Shown one piece after another: positions 1-9,126 of a stretch of DNA of 45,426 bases. Where the stretch lies: the NCBI GenBank assembly GCA_025331435.1, contig JAIWNI010000156.1:1-45426 (forward strand). The letters run 5' to 3'. How positions within the stretch are numbered: position 1 is the stretch's first letter; the number at the start of each line of letters is the position of its first letter. The notes below the pieces were generated by a model. The model ran no database searches. It was not told the DNA's origin and saw only the letters and a list, made by a program, of their open reading frames with translations. The translations under genes were made by a program, and so were the position numbers. Origin of the DNA: Choanephora cucurbitarum. Lineage: Eukaryota > Mucoromycota > Mucoromycetes > Mucorales > Choanephoraceae.

Positions 1-1
1 T

Positions 2-1051
2 ACTCTAAGAGATGTCTGCAGTAATCAATTGCTTTTTGGTGGTATTCCTATTGTTTTGGGTGGTGATTTCGCTCAAATCCCTCCTGTTGTCAAGAGTGGA
101 ACTAGAACTACTGTTGTAGAAGCTTCTAATAATCAATCATATATTCGACGTCAAACACAAGTTCTTCACCTTTATATGAATATGCGTGTCATAGGTACTT
201 CATCAAATGATATCTATTTCAAAAAATGGCTTCACTTGATGACTTACAATACCACAATGCAAAATGCAAAAATACTTCTCCCCCAATATATATCAAGAAT
301 GCATTCTTTGGGCGATCTTATTGCTAAGGTGTATTCTTCTGAAAGCCTCTTACAAGCACTTGACAATCCAAGTCTTCTCAACAAATCAGCCATTCTTACT
401 TCAAAGAATAGCGCGGTTGATTCAATCAATGAAGAAGTGCTCAACTTGATGCCTGGAGAACCTATCACATTGATCTCTGCTGATAAAGCCGATTATTCAG
501 ATGAAGAAAACAACAATAATGAGGTCTATCGAGTTTCAAATGAGTACTTGCAAACGCTGAATCCAGGCAACTTTCCTCCTGCTAAATTGACCTTAAAGGT
601 AGACTGTATTATAATGCTACTTAGAAACTTGAATCCCCAAAGAGGGCTGTGCAATGGTACGAGACTCATAATCAAAAACATTGATCAGTATGTGCTTGAA
701 GTCGTAGTTATGAACGATCAAAATTTTGGACACCAACAAATCGAGTTTATTCCTAGAATAACTCTTACTACTTTTGAAGATGACTATCCATTTATTTTGT
801 CAAGAAAGCAATTTCCTATCAAACTGAGCTTTGCTATGACTATTAAAAAATCTCAAGATCAATCACTAACAAATGTAGGAATTGATCTTCGTTCTCTTTT
901 ATTTACTCACGGTCAGTTATATGTTGCTTTCTCTGGATCAACCAATCTTCAAGGAATCCATATTTTACTTGAACCTGAAACACAAAATTATCAACTGTTA
1001 TGCACAGATAGCTATATTGAAACTATCATTTATCCTGAACTGCTTTTATAG
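2..1051 (+). CDS. Helitron-type PIF1-like DNA helicase, C-terminal part (5' end lies outside the window)
   Basis: The frame is open from the first bases of the window, so this is the 3' part of a longer gene; the first ATG-like codons seen here are internal. The reading matches the second half of PIF1/Helitron helicases. It has the Walker B-side motif LGGDFAQIPPV near the start, the signature LKVDCIIMLLRNLNPQ followed by GLCNGTRL near position 600-665, and the C-terminal block FAMTIKKSQDQSL near 825-870, then LYVAFSG near 918-937. In this family the last blocks normally read FAMTINKSQGQT and YVALSR; here Asn, Gly and the motif VI Arg are replaced. The frame is otherwise uninterrupted. The protein would unwind DNA during rolling-circle-like Helitron transposition, but the lost Arg suggests a non-functional or decaying copy. 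The family call is firm; activity is doubtful. Confidence 0.85.
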   Translation, partial: TLRDVCSNQLLFGGIPIVLGGDFAQIPPVVKSGTRTTVVEASNNQSYIRRQTQVLHLYMNMRVIGTSSNDIYFKKWLHLMTYNTTMQNAKILLPQYISRMHSLGDLIAKVYSSESLLQALDNPSLLNKSAILTSKNSAVDSINEEVLNLMPGEPITLISADKADYSDEENNNNEVYRVSNEYLQTLNPGNFPPAKLTLKVDCIIMLLRNLNPQRGLCNGTRLIIKNIDQYVLEVVVMNDQNFGHQQIEFIPRITLTTFEDDYPFILSRKQFPIKLSFAMTIKKSQDQSLTNVGIDLRSLLFTHGQLYVAFSGSTNLQGIHILLEPETQNYQLLCTDSYIETIIYPELLL

Positions 1052-1377
1052 ATAGCAAATAAATTAATTTTTTTAGAATATAATCTGCCGTTGACTCATT
1101 TTGAATTGAATTGTGTGGTGGTGCGTGTGGTGGGGGGGGGGGGTGGGTTGCCAGGATTTAAACCGTGAGGCGACGACGGCCGTAAGCGAGCGTAGCGAGT
1201 AGGTCGGCTAGTCCTTCTGTACGCACTTTTGCGTTTCTTTCTCTCTTATTATACCTTAATAGACACAGCAAAGGAATATTTAGATTAAGACAAACTTTTG
1301 ATCCATTGCTATAACTAGAGAATCAGCCTAAATAAGAAAAAATCCCATATAGAACAAAGTAAAGATACAAAAATTGT
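1052..1377. other. Non-coding tail after the Helitron helicase with a 12-G run and a possible Helitron 3' end
   Basis: No gene is visible. An uninterrupted run of 12 G lies at 1132-1143, followed by more G triplets. At 1208-1211 the sequence is CTAG followed by T, the form expected at a Helitron 3' terminus (CTRR, insertion before T). The usual hairpin just upstream is not clear; direct AGCGAG repeats are seen instead. A 5-bp hairpin (ACGCA-CTTT-TGCGT) lies at 1221-1234, after that point. The exact terminus is therefore only a candidate. Confidence 0.35.
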
Positions 1378-2417
1378 TTATTGTTCTCCTTTTAAAAGCG
1401 TTTGAAAACCAAGGGCAATATCATGCAATGCTGCCTCACTTGAAGGTGCATTGGGCTCTAAATAGCTCATCACAAAATTTTTTGCCAACCAAGCGTTTTC
1501 CACAGTACCCCAATCCTTTCCTTCATAGGACATACGTAGACCACCTTCCTTTGTCTTTGTAAAGATAAATTCAGAGTTCTTCTTCACATTCATGCTGACG
1601 AAGTTAGACTTAAATTCCTGCATTGCCTTTAATGCCTCTCGTTCTTCTTCTTCGGTCATCGATTGATCCTTCATTCTTTGCATCAATAAGCGAAGAAAGC
1701 CATCACGAAGATGTTGTGTGTTGGTAGCACGGGCAGGAACTAGAACAGGCATTGAGTACAAGGAACATCACATATTGTATAGGGTTTACCTAAACGAAGA
1801 CTGATTTCATAAGGCTGTTCTAATAAAGACTCAGCTAATTCACTGGTTTCTAAAAAGGCTGCTTGCTCAAAGTCCTACAAGAAAACCAATCAGGTCATGA
1901 TCAACATAGAAAAACGTTGATGTTGATTTTTTACTTTCCACCCCTCCAACGACTTTAAGGCCTCAATATCGTCCTTCTTCATATACATGCCTATCACATA
2001 TACATTCATCTTGAGGAAAGTGACTGTACGGACACCTAAACCAATCAATCGTTTCCATTCGTTATTTGTATTCAAATGGATTGGGAAGGGCAATTGAGTA
2101 GCCTCATCTAACAAAAGCAAAGTTGAACAACGATTTTTGAGATATCTTCTTTGAATGAAATTCACCTTCTACACTGCCCTTATAGGCAGGTGCTTCAGCA
2201 TGAGCATAATTCACTGGCTGGAGAGCATAACAACTAGCCACACCAGCTGTCAAAGTCAAAGCAGCCATAGTAGGCCAGGTCTAGTGTCATTAGATAACTG
2301 TCTCTTGACAACCTTGATATTACATACTCTTTGACGTAAGGTTGCTGTGCTTGACCAACGCCTAGAAAGGTGTTGAATTTTAGGAATGCGACTGAATGTA
2401 AGTGTGCGACGAAACAT
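1378..2417 (-). CDS. AIM18: Mitochondrial chalcone isomerase-like protein (AIM18/AIM46 family)
   Basis: Five exons on the minus strand: 2328-2417, 2166-2280, 1935-2107, 1790-1874 and 1378-1739. All joins are GT-AG and keep the frame, giving 274 residues. The N-terminus (MFRRTLTFSR, then basic and Ser/Thr-rich) looks like a mitochondrial presequence. The core EATQLPFPIHL ... GLGVRTVTFLKMNVYVIGMY, followed by VPARATNTQHLRDGF, is the fungal chalcone-isomerase-fold domain of AIM18/AIM46. Fungal members have no established flavonoid substrate, and a fatty-acid or mitochondrial membrane role is only inferred for them. The gene is transcribed divergently from ISY1 across 129 bp. I cannot decide between AIM18 and AIM46 orthology. 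Confidence 0.8.
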
Positions 2418-2546
2418 AAGAGAGAATGAGAGAAAAAAAAAAAAGAAGAGAAATGAAAAAATAAACATGCGAGTTTAAATAGAGTCACTTTTGCTGCCAT
2501 ATTATTTTTCTTTCTTTTTTTTTATACTTTTTTTAAATTAGACACG
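2418..2546. promoter_or_regulatory. 129-bp divergent intergenic promoter between AIM18-like gene and ISY1
   Basis: The two start codons lie back to back at 2417 (minus) and 2547 (plus). The spacer is dominated by A-rich then T-rich runs (2434-2446 and 2505-2535), typical of nucleosome-poor fungal promoters. No clear TATA box is seen. Both genes must be driven from this short segment, so shared control is likely but unproven. Confidence 0.5.
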
Positions 2547-3633
2547 ATGGTATAGTTGATTTCAGTAATAGATTCATGTCCATGCTAATGTAGTGATAGG
2601 CACGTAATGAAGAGAAAGCACAGTCTATGCTTTATCGTTTTAGAGAAGCTCAGGCAGCTGAACTTGGTCTAGGCAAACCTCGTTTACGTAGACCTGCCTT
2701 TGCTGGTGTGGTTGATACAATAGCAGAAGCAGAGAAATGGAGACGTGATTTACTGAGCGAAGTATCTCGTAAAATCTCAAAGATTCAAGACGGTAAGAGA
2801 CGCATGTGTGTTATGTTGAAATCCATGTGTTGACTTGTCTTTATTAGTGAGTCTATCGGATTATCAAGTTCGTGATTTAAATGACGATATCAACAAATTG
2901 ATGGGCCAAAAGTATCATTGGGAAAGACGCATTAAAGAATTAGGTGGTCCTGATTATACAGTAAGTTGTAGACCATGAAAGTTCTTTCTAAGGCAAAAGC
3001 GATATTCAACAGTGTATTTCTGGTTAGAGATCGGGCCCGAGAATGTTTAGTTATGAAGGTAGAGAAGTGCCTGGTACAAGAGGTTATAGGTTAGAACGCA
3101 TACACGGTACATTCAACGAAGAGAGTCTAAGCGAGATGTTATTGTAGATACTATGGTCGTGCAAGAGATTTGCCTGGTGTTCGAGAATTGTTTGAAAAGG
3201 CAGCGAGTGAAGCACAACCACGTACACGTACAGAGATCAATCGTCATATTGATGCAGATTATTATGGTTATCGGGATGAAGAAGATGGCCAATTACTGGC
3301 TTATGAACATGCGTTAGAAAATGAATTGCAGGCCAAGCTTTTGTCTGCACCGGACATTACAGAAGAAGAAGAACAAGCACAGAATGAAGCATCATCCACT
3401 GCTATGGAAGTAGAACAGAAAGAAGTAGAGACAAATGTAGCAGATAGTCATGTCCCATCACAAAAGGAAATTGAAGCTTATTTAGTTCAAAGACGGAAAC
3501 AACAGGTAAGGAACAAAAACAACAGAGGATATGTGTTTTCTAAACATAGTGTGGTTAGTTACTGGACAAGTATGTGTCTGAAGATATGAAGCAAAATGAA
3601 GAAGAAACCAAAGAATTGATCAACAAGCTCTGA
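2547..3633 (+). CDS. ISY1: Pre-mRNA-splicing factor ISY1
   Basis: Six exons: 2547-2549, 2600-2792, 2848-2960, 3028-3089, 3148-3505 and 3559-3633, giving 267 residues. The start was chosen because the second exon begins GCACGTAATGAAGAG, so ATG plus this exon reads MARNEEKAQ, the invariant ISY1 N-terminus; exon 1 thus carries only the start codon. Family blocks are in order: EKWRRDLLSEVSRKISKIQ, the block YQVRDLNDDINKLM, ELGGPDY, GTRGYRYYGRARDLPGV, then DADYYGYRDEEDG. ISY1 is a component of the NineTeen/activated spliceosome (C complex) and acts in the nucleus. An acidic stretch and a C-terminal helix (LLDKYVSEDM) complete the usual domain order. It ends 75 bp before COA1 on the same strand. 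Confidence 0.93.
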
Positions 3634-3708
3634 GTTTTATAAAAATAAAATAAAATAAAGCCCTGCGTTTTTTTTTCTGAGCTTTTTTATTTCTATTTTT
3701 CTCGTCTC

Positions 3709-4296
3709 ATGTCTTTACTACGCTCTCGTTTTCTATTTTCTTCTATTGCACGTCAACCGTGGCGTCGTCAGTTAACTACTGTAGTTGATCGCGAATTACC
3801 TCGACCACCACCTCCTTCTCGAAAGCGTTGGATCTGGGCAGGTGCTGCAGGCGGTGCCGTCATCTGGGCTGTCTGTCTCGGTGGTGCTCTGAACCATCAA
3901 CGTCTCTCAAGTAGTGTGGTGCATGGTACTTTGTTTATGGTTCGTTATGATCCTCGTGTGATGGAGTTGATTGGGGAGGGTATTGATTATGCCAGTACTT
4001 GGCCTTGGATCAGTGGTAATGTCAACCACTTGAAAGGCAAAATCGATATTGGTTTTACTGTCAAGGGTATCACAGGTAAAAAGAAAAAAAAAGGAAAAGC
4101 CTGTTTAGAGTGTCTCTTGATTGCTAATTATTTTATAGGTCAAACTGCCCAAGTCCATTTTGTATCTAAGCGTGTAGGACAAAAATGGCAGACAATTCAG
4201 TTTACAGTGACACGTGAGTCAGATCAAAAGCAGATTGACATTGGCAACCATACCCTCACAGAAACAGGTGAACCTCAACTGATTGGCTTAAAATAA
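3709..4296 (+). CDS. COA1: Cytochrome c oxidase assembly factor 1 (COA1)
   Basis: Two exons, 3709-4075 and 4139-4296, give 174 residues. The N-terminus (MSLLRSRFLFSS, Arg-rich) is a mitochondrial presequence. A proline stretch (RPPPPSRKR) precedes one membrane span of about residues 43-61 (IWAGAAGGAVIWAVCLGGA). The COA1 domain follows: VVHGTLFMVRYDPRVMELIG, WISGNVNHLKGKIDI, TAQVHFVSKR. COA1 is an inner-membrane protein needed for early Cox1/complex IV assembly, facing the intermembrane space. The 63-nt intron has a good donor (GTAAAA) and acceptor (TTTATAG) but is a multiple of three with no stop, so unspliced RNA would add a Lys-rich 21-residue insert in the domain. It is convergent with the next gene, 22 bp away. 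Confidence 0.85.
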   Translation: MSLLRSRFLFSSIARQPWRRQLTTVVDRELPRPPPPSRKRWIWAGAAGGAVIWAVCLGGALNHQRLSSSVVHGTLFMVRYDPRVMELIGEGIDYASTWPWISGNVNHLKGKIDIGFTVKGITGKKKKKGKACLECLLIANYFIGQTAQVHFVSKRVGQKWQTIQFTVTRESDQKQIDIGNHTLTETGEPQLIGLK

Positions 4297-4318
4297 AATA
4301 AAGAAGTGGCTTTATTGT

Positions 4319-6502
4319 TTAATTACAGAGACCGTTCATTAAAATTTGATTTTCGATTTCTACTTGATCGGCAGGTACATGGTTGGAAGGACAAGTGATA
4401 CTTGGCAGCTTTTCCTCGAATGTCTTGCTTTCCCCTAAAATCGATGTATCCCAGACAACAGCATTTAACTGAGTGACAAATTTGGTACGGGCTAGTTGAT
4501 CGAAACTTTCCATACGAGGACCACTGACCTGACGCGATCGTTCAGAGGCATCAATACGACAACAGTAATATTGGGCTGTACGATACACAATCTTTGTGCC
4601 AGGATGATAATGTTGCTTGATCTGCATAATCAATCGATCTACATCCTGAGCAAATTGACTGAGTTGAGAAAAGGCGCCATCCCAATTACCAAGTGAGAAG
4701 ATGGCTACATTGGCTCTGCCTGAGCTAGAAGGCACGGCTGTATCCCAGCTAGGTACATTTAGATAAGTCAGACCGTCCCATTTGTAAGAACTGACTCGGA
4801 TCTGATCTGTATTGACTTGTTGGTCCCATTCTGTCTTACCCAGCGCCTTGGATTGTTGTCTTGAGTTACGGAAAATCATGTCAAATCGTCTAGCACCTGC
4901 ATCGAACCAAGCAGGATTCCAATAAATTTCAGTGTAATCTTCACAATAACAACTTCGGGTTTGAGCATCTACTGAAAACTTGTATTCTTCAGGTGAGTTG
5001 TAGATTCCAGGATCCACTGTAACAGGTGGGAAAATGGAATTAGGTGGAGGGGGTGGTGGGAACAAGGAAACAGGAGGGGGTGGTGGAGGTGGAGGTGGTG
5101 GCGCACGCTTATCCAGATGCTGAACTACTGGCTTTAATTCGTCTGGTAACAAAGGATGTGTAACATGTTTATCCCAATCTTTACACCATTGTCCATGACT
5201 CAAGAACTTCTTTATGGATCGACGTATATTGGAATCACCATAGAGATCCATACCTTCTGCATAACGATTAGAGGCACATCGATTGAAAGCCTCATAAGAC
5301 AGATACCGATACCGACATGTAAAGGGAGCCCAATACTTATTGTTCCGCAACACAGTTACCTGCTGACGTTCTGATTGGGTTAGATTCTGAGGTAAAGGCA
5401 ACCAGCGTCCAGGATGGTGCATACCCTGACAGAGAGGTAATCGCTTATGAGCCAACCATGCATCTAAATCTGATTCGATGGGCGCTTGTTCTACAATTTG
5501 CCAACGATCATGACCTTTAGGTAAGACAGGCAAATTCAATGGTGCATAAGGTGTGACAGGGCCAAACTCGAAATTGTAACGGCCTTCGACAAACTCCAAT
5601 AGCCCCTTGAATTGCCATTGACCAGGCTTGAGAGAGACAGTGGCCTCATAGATATGAAGACGCTCACGTTCATAGATGAGATCAGCACGTAACCGAGCCC
5701 ATTCGGGTAGTTGTGGATCTGCATGGTTCAATTGTCTGGCGCGTTCACGCAAGATACGGTGGCCTGTCCAGGGTTGCATATGGATAGGGACAGAGGCATT
5801 ATGACGATCGACAAGGTAGGTCATCATGGTATCCCACCAGGGTGAAGTGAGTTGCTGGTGGTTTTGATCGTAAGGACGGTACATGAGTCGATAAGGATCG
5901 TCTTGGCTCTTGTTTTGATAGGGCACAACCACACGAATGCAGATGGATTGACCACCCAGCCATTTGTTAGGGTGAGGCAAGAGCACAAAGGGTTGTGTGA
6001 GATTGACAGGTACATGAAAAAAATCGTCTTGATCTTGAAGTGAAGGTAGATAATCTTGTGTGATCTGGCGTAAAAGAGGATAAGGTAAAGGGTATTGAGC
6101 ACAACCTGCTTGCTGTTTGTTGTCCAGCCAATCGTTTTCAGATCCTTCAAGGATATGTTGCAAGCTAGGCAGGATAGTTTGATTGCCAAAGAGTTGGACC
6201 AGTTGATCTTCAAGAGGGTATCTGTCCAGATCAATGTAGTGCGTTTGATTGGATGAAGATAGATTGAAAGAGATAGATCGAAGAGGAGGCAGTGTTGTAT
6301 CAAGTGGTGTAAGACTTAAAGGTGTTGACTCATTTTTAGAGGAAGGCTTAGTTTCTGCTTGTTCTTCTTCTTCTTGACCTCTGTATAAAGAAGCAAGGAA
6401 CAATACAACCAACAGTGCACTGACAGCCGTAATCAAAATCTGCCATTGCCTTTTTGGTAAATTTCGCCTTGAAGGTTGTTCTAATAATGTATAGGCCGTC
6501 AT
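4319..6502 (-). CDS. Type II membrane PC-esterase (GDS-motif, NXPE/TBL-like) glycan-modifying enzyme
   Basis: A single uninterrupted 727-codon exon. A short basic cytosolic tail (residues 1-20) is followed by one membrane anchor at about 21-40 (ILITAVSALLVVLFLASLY), then an acidic stem and a long lumenal part with several N-glycosylation sequons (for example NLSSSNQT, NKSQ, NLTQ). The catalytic-type block is CRYRYLSYEAFNRC ... YGDSNIRRS with GDS at about 422-424. A second block near the C-terminus, CPSNHVPADQVE (His about 708), would supply the acid/base partner. This two-block order is that of PC-esterase proteins (plant TBL, animal NXPE/CASD1), which add or remove acyl groups on glycans in the Golgi. 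A Pro-rich insert at about 468-492 separates the halves. The substrate is unknown; alternatively a non-catalytic NXPE-like glycoprotein. Confidence 0.6.
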   Translation of the reverse strand: MTAYTLLEQPSRRNLPKRQWQILITAVSALLVVLFLASLYRGQEEEEQAETKPSSKNESTPLSLTPLDTTLPPLRSISFNLSSSNQTHYIDLDRYPLEDQLVQLFGNQTILPSLQHILEGSENDWLDNKQQAGCAQYPLPYPLLRQITQDYLPSLQDQDDFFHVPVNLTQPFVLLPHPNKWLGGQSICIRVVVPYQNKSQDDPYRLMYRPYDQNHQQLTSPWWDTMMTYLVDRHNASVPIHMQPWTGHRILRERARQLNHADPQLPEWARLRADLIYERERLHIYEATVSLKPGQWQFKGLLEFVEGRYNFEFGPVTPYAPLNLPVLPKGHDRWQIVEQAPIESDLDAWLAHKRLPLCQGMHHPGRWLPLPQNLTQSERQQVTVLRNNKYWAPFTCRYRYLSYEAFNRCASNRYAEGMDLYGDSNIRRSIKKFLSHGQWCKDWDKHVTHPLLPDELKPVVQHLDKRAPPPPPPPPPPVSLFPPPPPPNSIFPPVTVDPGIYNSPEEYKFSVDAQTRSCYCEDYTEIYWNPAWFDAGARRFDMIFRNSRQQSKALGKTEWDQQVNTDQIRVSSYKWDGLTYLNVPSWDTAVPSSSGRANVAIFSLGNWDGAFSQLSQFAQDVDRLIMQIKQHYHPGTKIVYRTAQYYCCRIDASERSRQVSGPRMESFDQLARTKFVTQLNAVVWDTSILGESKTFEEKLPSITCPSNHVPADQVEIENQILMNGLCN

Positions 6503-7157
6503 ATATTCTATCTTTTAAACCATCTGTTGAGAAAAAAAAAGGAAGAAGAAGAAAAATAGGAGGTACAAGAGATATATGAAAAAGAAAAGCAGGTCCCGCT
6601 ATTTTGGTCTAAAAAAAGATTTGTGCAACCTTAACCGAAACAACTTTAACTGAAGATCCATCCTCCACAAATCATTTCTTTTCCCTTTGATTTATACAGT
6701 AGCAGCTTTAGACAATGGCATATCTAGAGTTTGATAGTTCAATATGTCTGAATAGAATCGAGATAGGATTTTTTTTAAGATGGCTAGTGGCTCTTTTCTT
6801 TTTTTTTTTGTAGAGTACTGCAGTTGTACTAAACCACATCTGGAAGTCATTACCAGAATTCCCCTTTTTGAAGTTTTGTAGATAGACGCTATCTCAGTCC
6901 TGTTTCAGCAATAAGCGATTGCTAGACTTACTATGAATCTATTTGTGTGTGCATTATCGCTAAGAGTGACGGAGATCTAAAGATGGCTTTCTCAATCTGA
7001 AGATGAGACATTGCATCAGCCCTATTGAAACATGCGTCGCACAAATGAAAAGTATTTGTGAATAAAAATGTCGATTCTGAGCTTTAGACAAGCGTTTACC
7101 AAAGAACAGCAGCAGATAGTAACAATCACAAGATGACTATATCTGCATTTGTGTATA
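6503..7157. other. AT-rich intergenic stretch, no gene seen
   Basis: The first 60 bp upstream of the PC-esterase start are purine-rich on this strand and probably promoter. Beyond that all frames are closed within a few dozen codons. I see no tRNA, repeat or terminal inverted repeat. Confidence 0.4.
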
Positions 7158-7322
7158 ATGACATTCATATATCAATCACCGAGGTTCAATTTAGATAGAC
7201 GATTAGTAGAACTAGAAGACCTGTTGAAGCTCCAGTCATCACATACAATCATTACAGTTGACTTCAACTCTGATTTTGATGACGATCAAAACTCGCTTAT
7301 CACTGCGATTCAAAAATTCTGA
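7158..7322 (+). CDS. Possible small ORF, 54 residues, unrecognised
   Basis: The frame from ATG at 7158 to TGA at 7320-7322 reads a short acidic and polar protein (central stretch LDRRLVELEDLLKL, then VDFNSDFDDDQNSL). Codon use looks protein-like, but no family is recognised and there is no obvious promoter. It could be a leftover exon of a mobile-element gene. Existence as a gene is doubtful. Confidence 0.18.
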   Translation: MTFIYQSPRFNLDRRLVELEDLLKLQSSHTIITVDFNSDFDDDQNSLITAIQKF

Positions 7323-7402
7323 AAATTTCCATCACTTCCATTAAATATTCGTTAAATTTCCTGGTTGTCACTATAAAAATATTTTATTTTCTACAGCTAT
7401 TT

Positions 7403-7528
7403 TTATGAAGTGGAAGTTTCGGCATAATTAGGAACAGTTCTTCTAGAAAGTTCATTTCTAACAGCCTTCAGATGCTTTCTGTAGTTTCTTGGAGTAAATC
7501 TTTTAGAGCAGTGAGCACAAAGAACCAT
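7403..7528 (-). CDS. Zinc-finger-like mini ORF, 41 residues
   Basis: From ATG at 7526-7528 to TAA at 7403-7405 the frame encodes MVLCAHCSKRFTPRNYRKHL followed by a basic tail. The pattern C-x2-C-x12-H is the start of a C2H2/BED-type finger; the final ligand is missing. It ends after 41 residues, so it is either the first exon of a gene whose later exons I cannot find, or a relic of a transposon-type protein. The neighbourhood is AT-rich and gene-poor. Confidence 0.3.
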   Translation of the reverse strand: MVLCAHCSKRFTPRNYRKHLKAVRNELSRRTVPNYAETSTS

Positions 7529-8157
7529 TTTGATGAAAATATAAGTAAGGTGAGCAAGTAGTAAAGATAAAGGAATAAAAGTAACGAAAAGGAGAAGAAA
7601 AGAGATTTCATCCTCTCAACAAGAACATGAATTATATGCAGTAGATCATGTTACGAAGGCAATGGATGCAAAGGAAACTGAACTCAATTAAGATATGCAA
7701 AAGCTACTTTGCAATGCATTGAAATATTATTATTTCAACAAAACATAACTTGCTGTCTCTGTAATGCCTACTAAGAACATTTAATTTGTTCTACTTCTGT
7801 TTGTCAAGGATGAAAAATCATCATTTTATAATGGTCAGTAATCAACCTGACAAAAAGCTGATGTTAGAATTCCTTAACAAGCATTCAAACTCGAGAGCTT
7901 TTTTTTGTGTTCTCCTGATTCACGTATTATAATAAACATGGTATCTTATGCTACACATAGCAGCATGTAAGCAACTTGTCGATTTTTTTGCAAGGTATTG
8001 CTATTCAAAATGAATAATCATTCGCTATGGTTCACTTTAAAACCCATGGCCATAAAGAATCATACCCTAGCATCAAGTCTTTTCTTATCTTTTATTCTTA
8101 TTCTCTCTTCTTAACAACTGTTTTTAATACACAACCTTTTTATCTTAAAATATAAAC
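7529..8157. other. Intergenic stretch upstream of the 8158 gene
   Basis: No gene is seen. The last 100 bp are pyrimidine-rich (TCTTTTCTTATC type) and run into the start at 8158, so they are the likely core promoter. A TTCCTTAAC string at about 7870 resembles a U12 branch site but has no matching donor or exon. Confidence 0.35.
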
Positions 8158-8985
8158 ATGCCTAGAACTAAAAGCAACTTGGAAAGCACTCTTTTGGAGT
8201 ACACGGAAACGATTGTTAGTAAGCTCGAAAGGATCGAGGCCGAAGTCGCAGACACCAACAAAAGAGTGATGGCTTTGGAAGAACACTTGATTGTCCAAAA
8301 GCCTCTTTATGAAGAGCCTGAGACCGTCATCCCTCACCCTAGGACAATGAGCGAAAAGACCGGCAACGCCATCAAGCGAAAGCCCAAGGCTTATGATGTG
8401 AAAGAGGCTTTGGGTAAGCTTCTTCCTGAAGTCCCGCCCGAAGAGGCTTACAACTCTGTGCTCAAATGCTGCACTGAGAGGAGTGATGAAGTAATTTTAA
8501 GCCTCTATCACGGCATGCCTCCCAGCTGGAAACGTGTGCCTACCACGATCAGAGGCAAAATGTACACTCGAGCCTCTGAGTTAATCCAGCAGACTCACCA
8601 CATAGACATGGGACTATGTGAGAGTAACTGGATCGTGAAGACACTGGTAGCAACAGGCTACCAAAACAGATTTGGCAACTTGGACACTTCCGAGGCTATG
8701 TAAGCTCAATGTAGTACTACCCTTGACATGTTAATTGACATACATCTTTACTTTTGTCGGAATAATAGCAATAGCGAAGATGAAGAGGTTATACCTCAAC
8801 AAGCACAGAAAAGAGGACTTGAGGTAAGTACCAAACGAACTATACCGCAGTATTTAACACATAATGCTCTGTCTTAAAAGCAAAGATCAACCAGAGTTCA
8901 TGAAAGTCAAAAGAAGGTAAGGCAAATTCAAGAAGAAATAGTTTTACATGATTCATTAAATAGTTTCTATTAGGCAAGAAATTAA
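8158..8985 (+). CDS. Lineage-specific hypothetical protein with N-terminal coiled coil
   Basis: Four exons: 8158-8699, 8769-8823, 8881-8916 and 8974-8985, giving 214 residues. Introns are 57-69 nt, GT-AG, and the frame is kept at each join. Two acceptors 6 nt apart (AATAG-CAATAG) are possible before exon 2. Residues 8-45 form a heptad-like helix (LLEYTETIVSKLERIEAEV). A basic linker (KRKPKAYDVKEALGKLL) leads to a helical domain with GMPPSWKRVPTTIRGKMY. I do not recognise the family; the helical C-terminal part could bind DNA or protein. GC and codon use are higher than in the AT-rich flanks, as expected for a real gene. An AATAAA follows at about 9023. Confidence 0.6.
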
Positions 8986-9126
8986 TTCTTTACTATGATT
9001 TTCTTTCTCTTGTACTTTCATAATAAAGCAATCATTATTATATCCAAAGTTATTTATTTATATGAGCATTATAAGCGTGCAATAAGTAGCCCGAGCGACC
9101 AATAGCGGCCGTCTTTCAATAGAAAA

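Noticed and set aside
4076..4138. COA1 as a single uninterrupted 195-codon gene
   Set aside because: The extra 21 residues are Lys-rich then hydrophobic, break the conserved domain, and are bounded by clear donor and acceptor sites.
7862..7885. TTCCTTAAC, a U12 branch-site match
   Set aside because: No ATATCC/GTATCC donor upstream and no exons around it.
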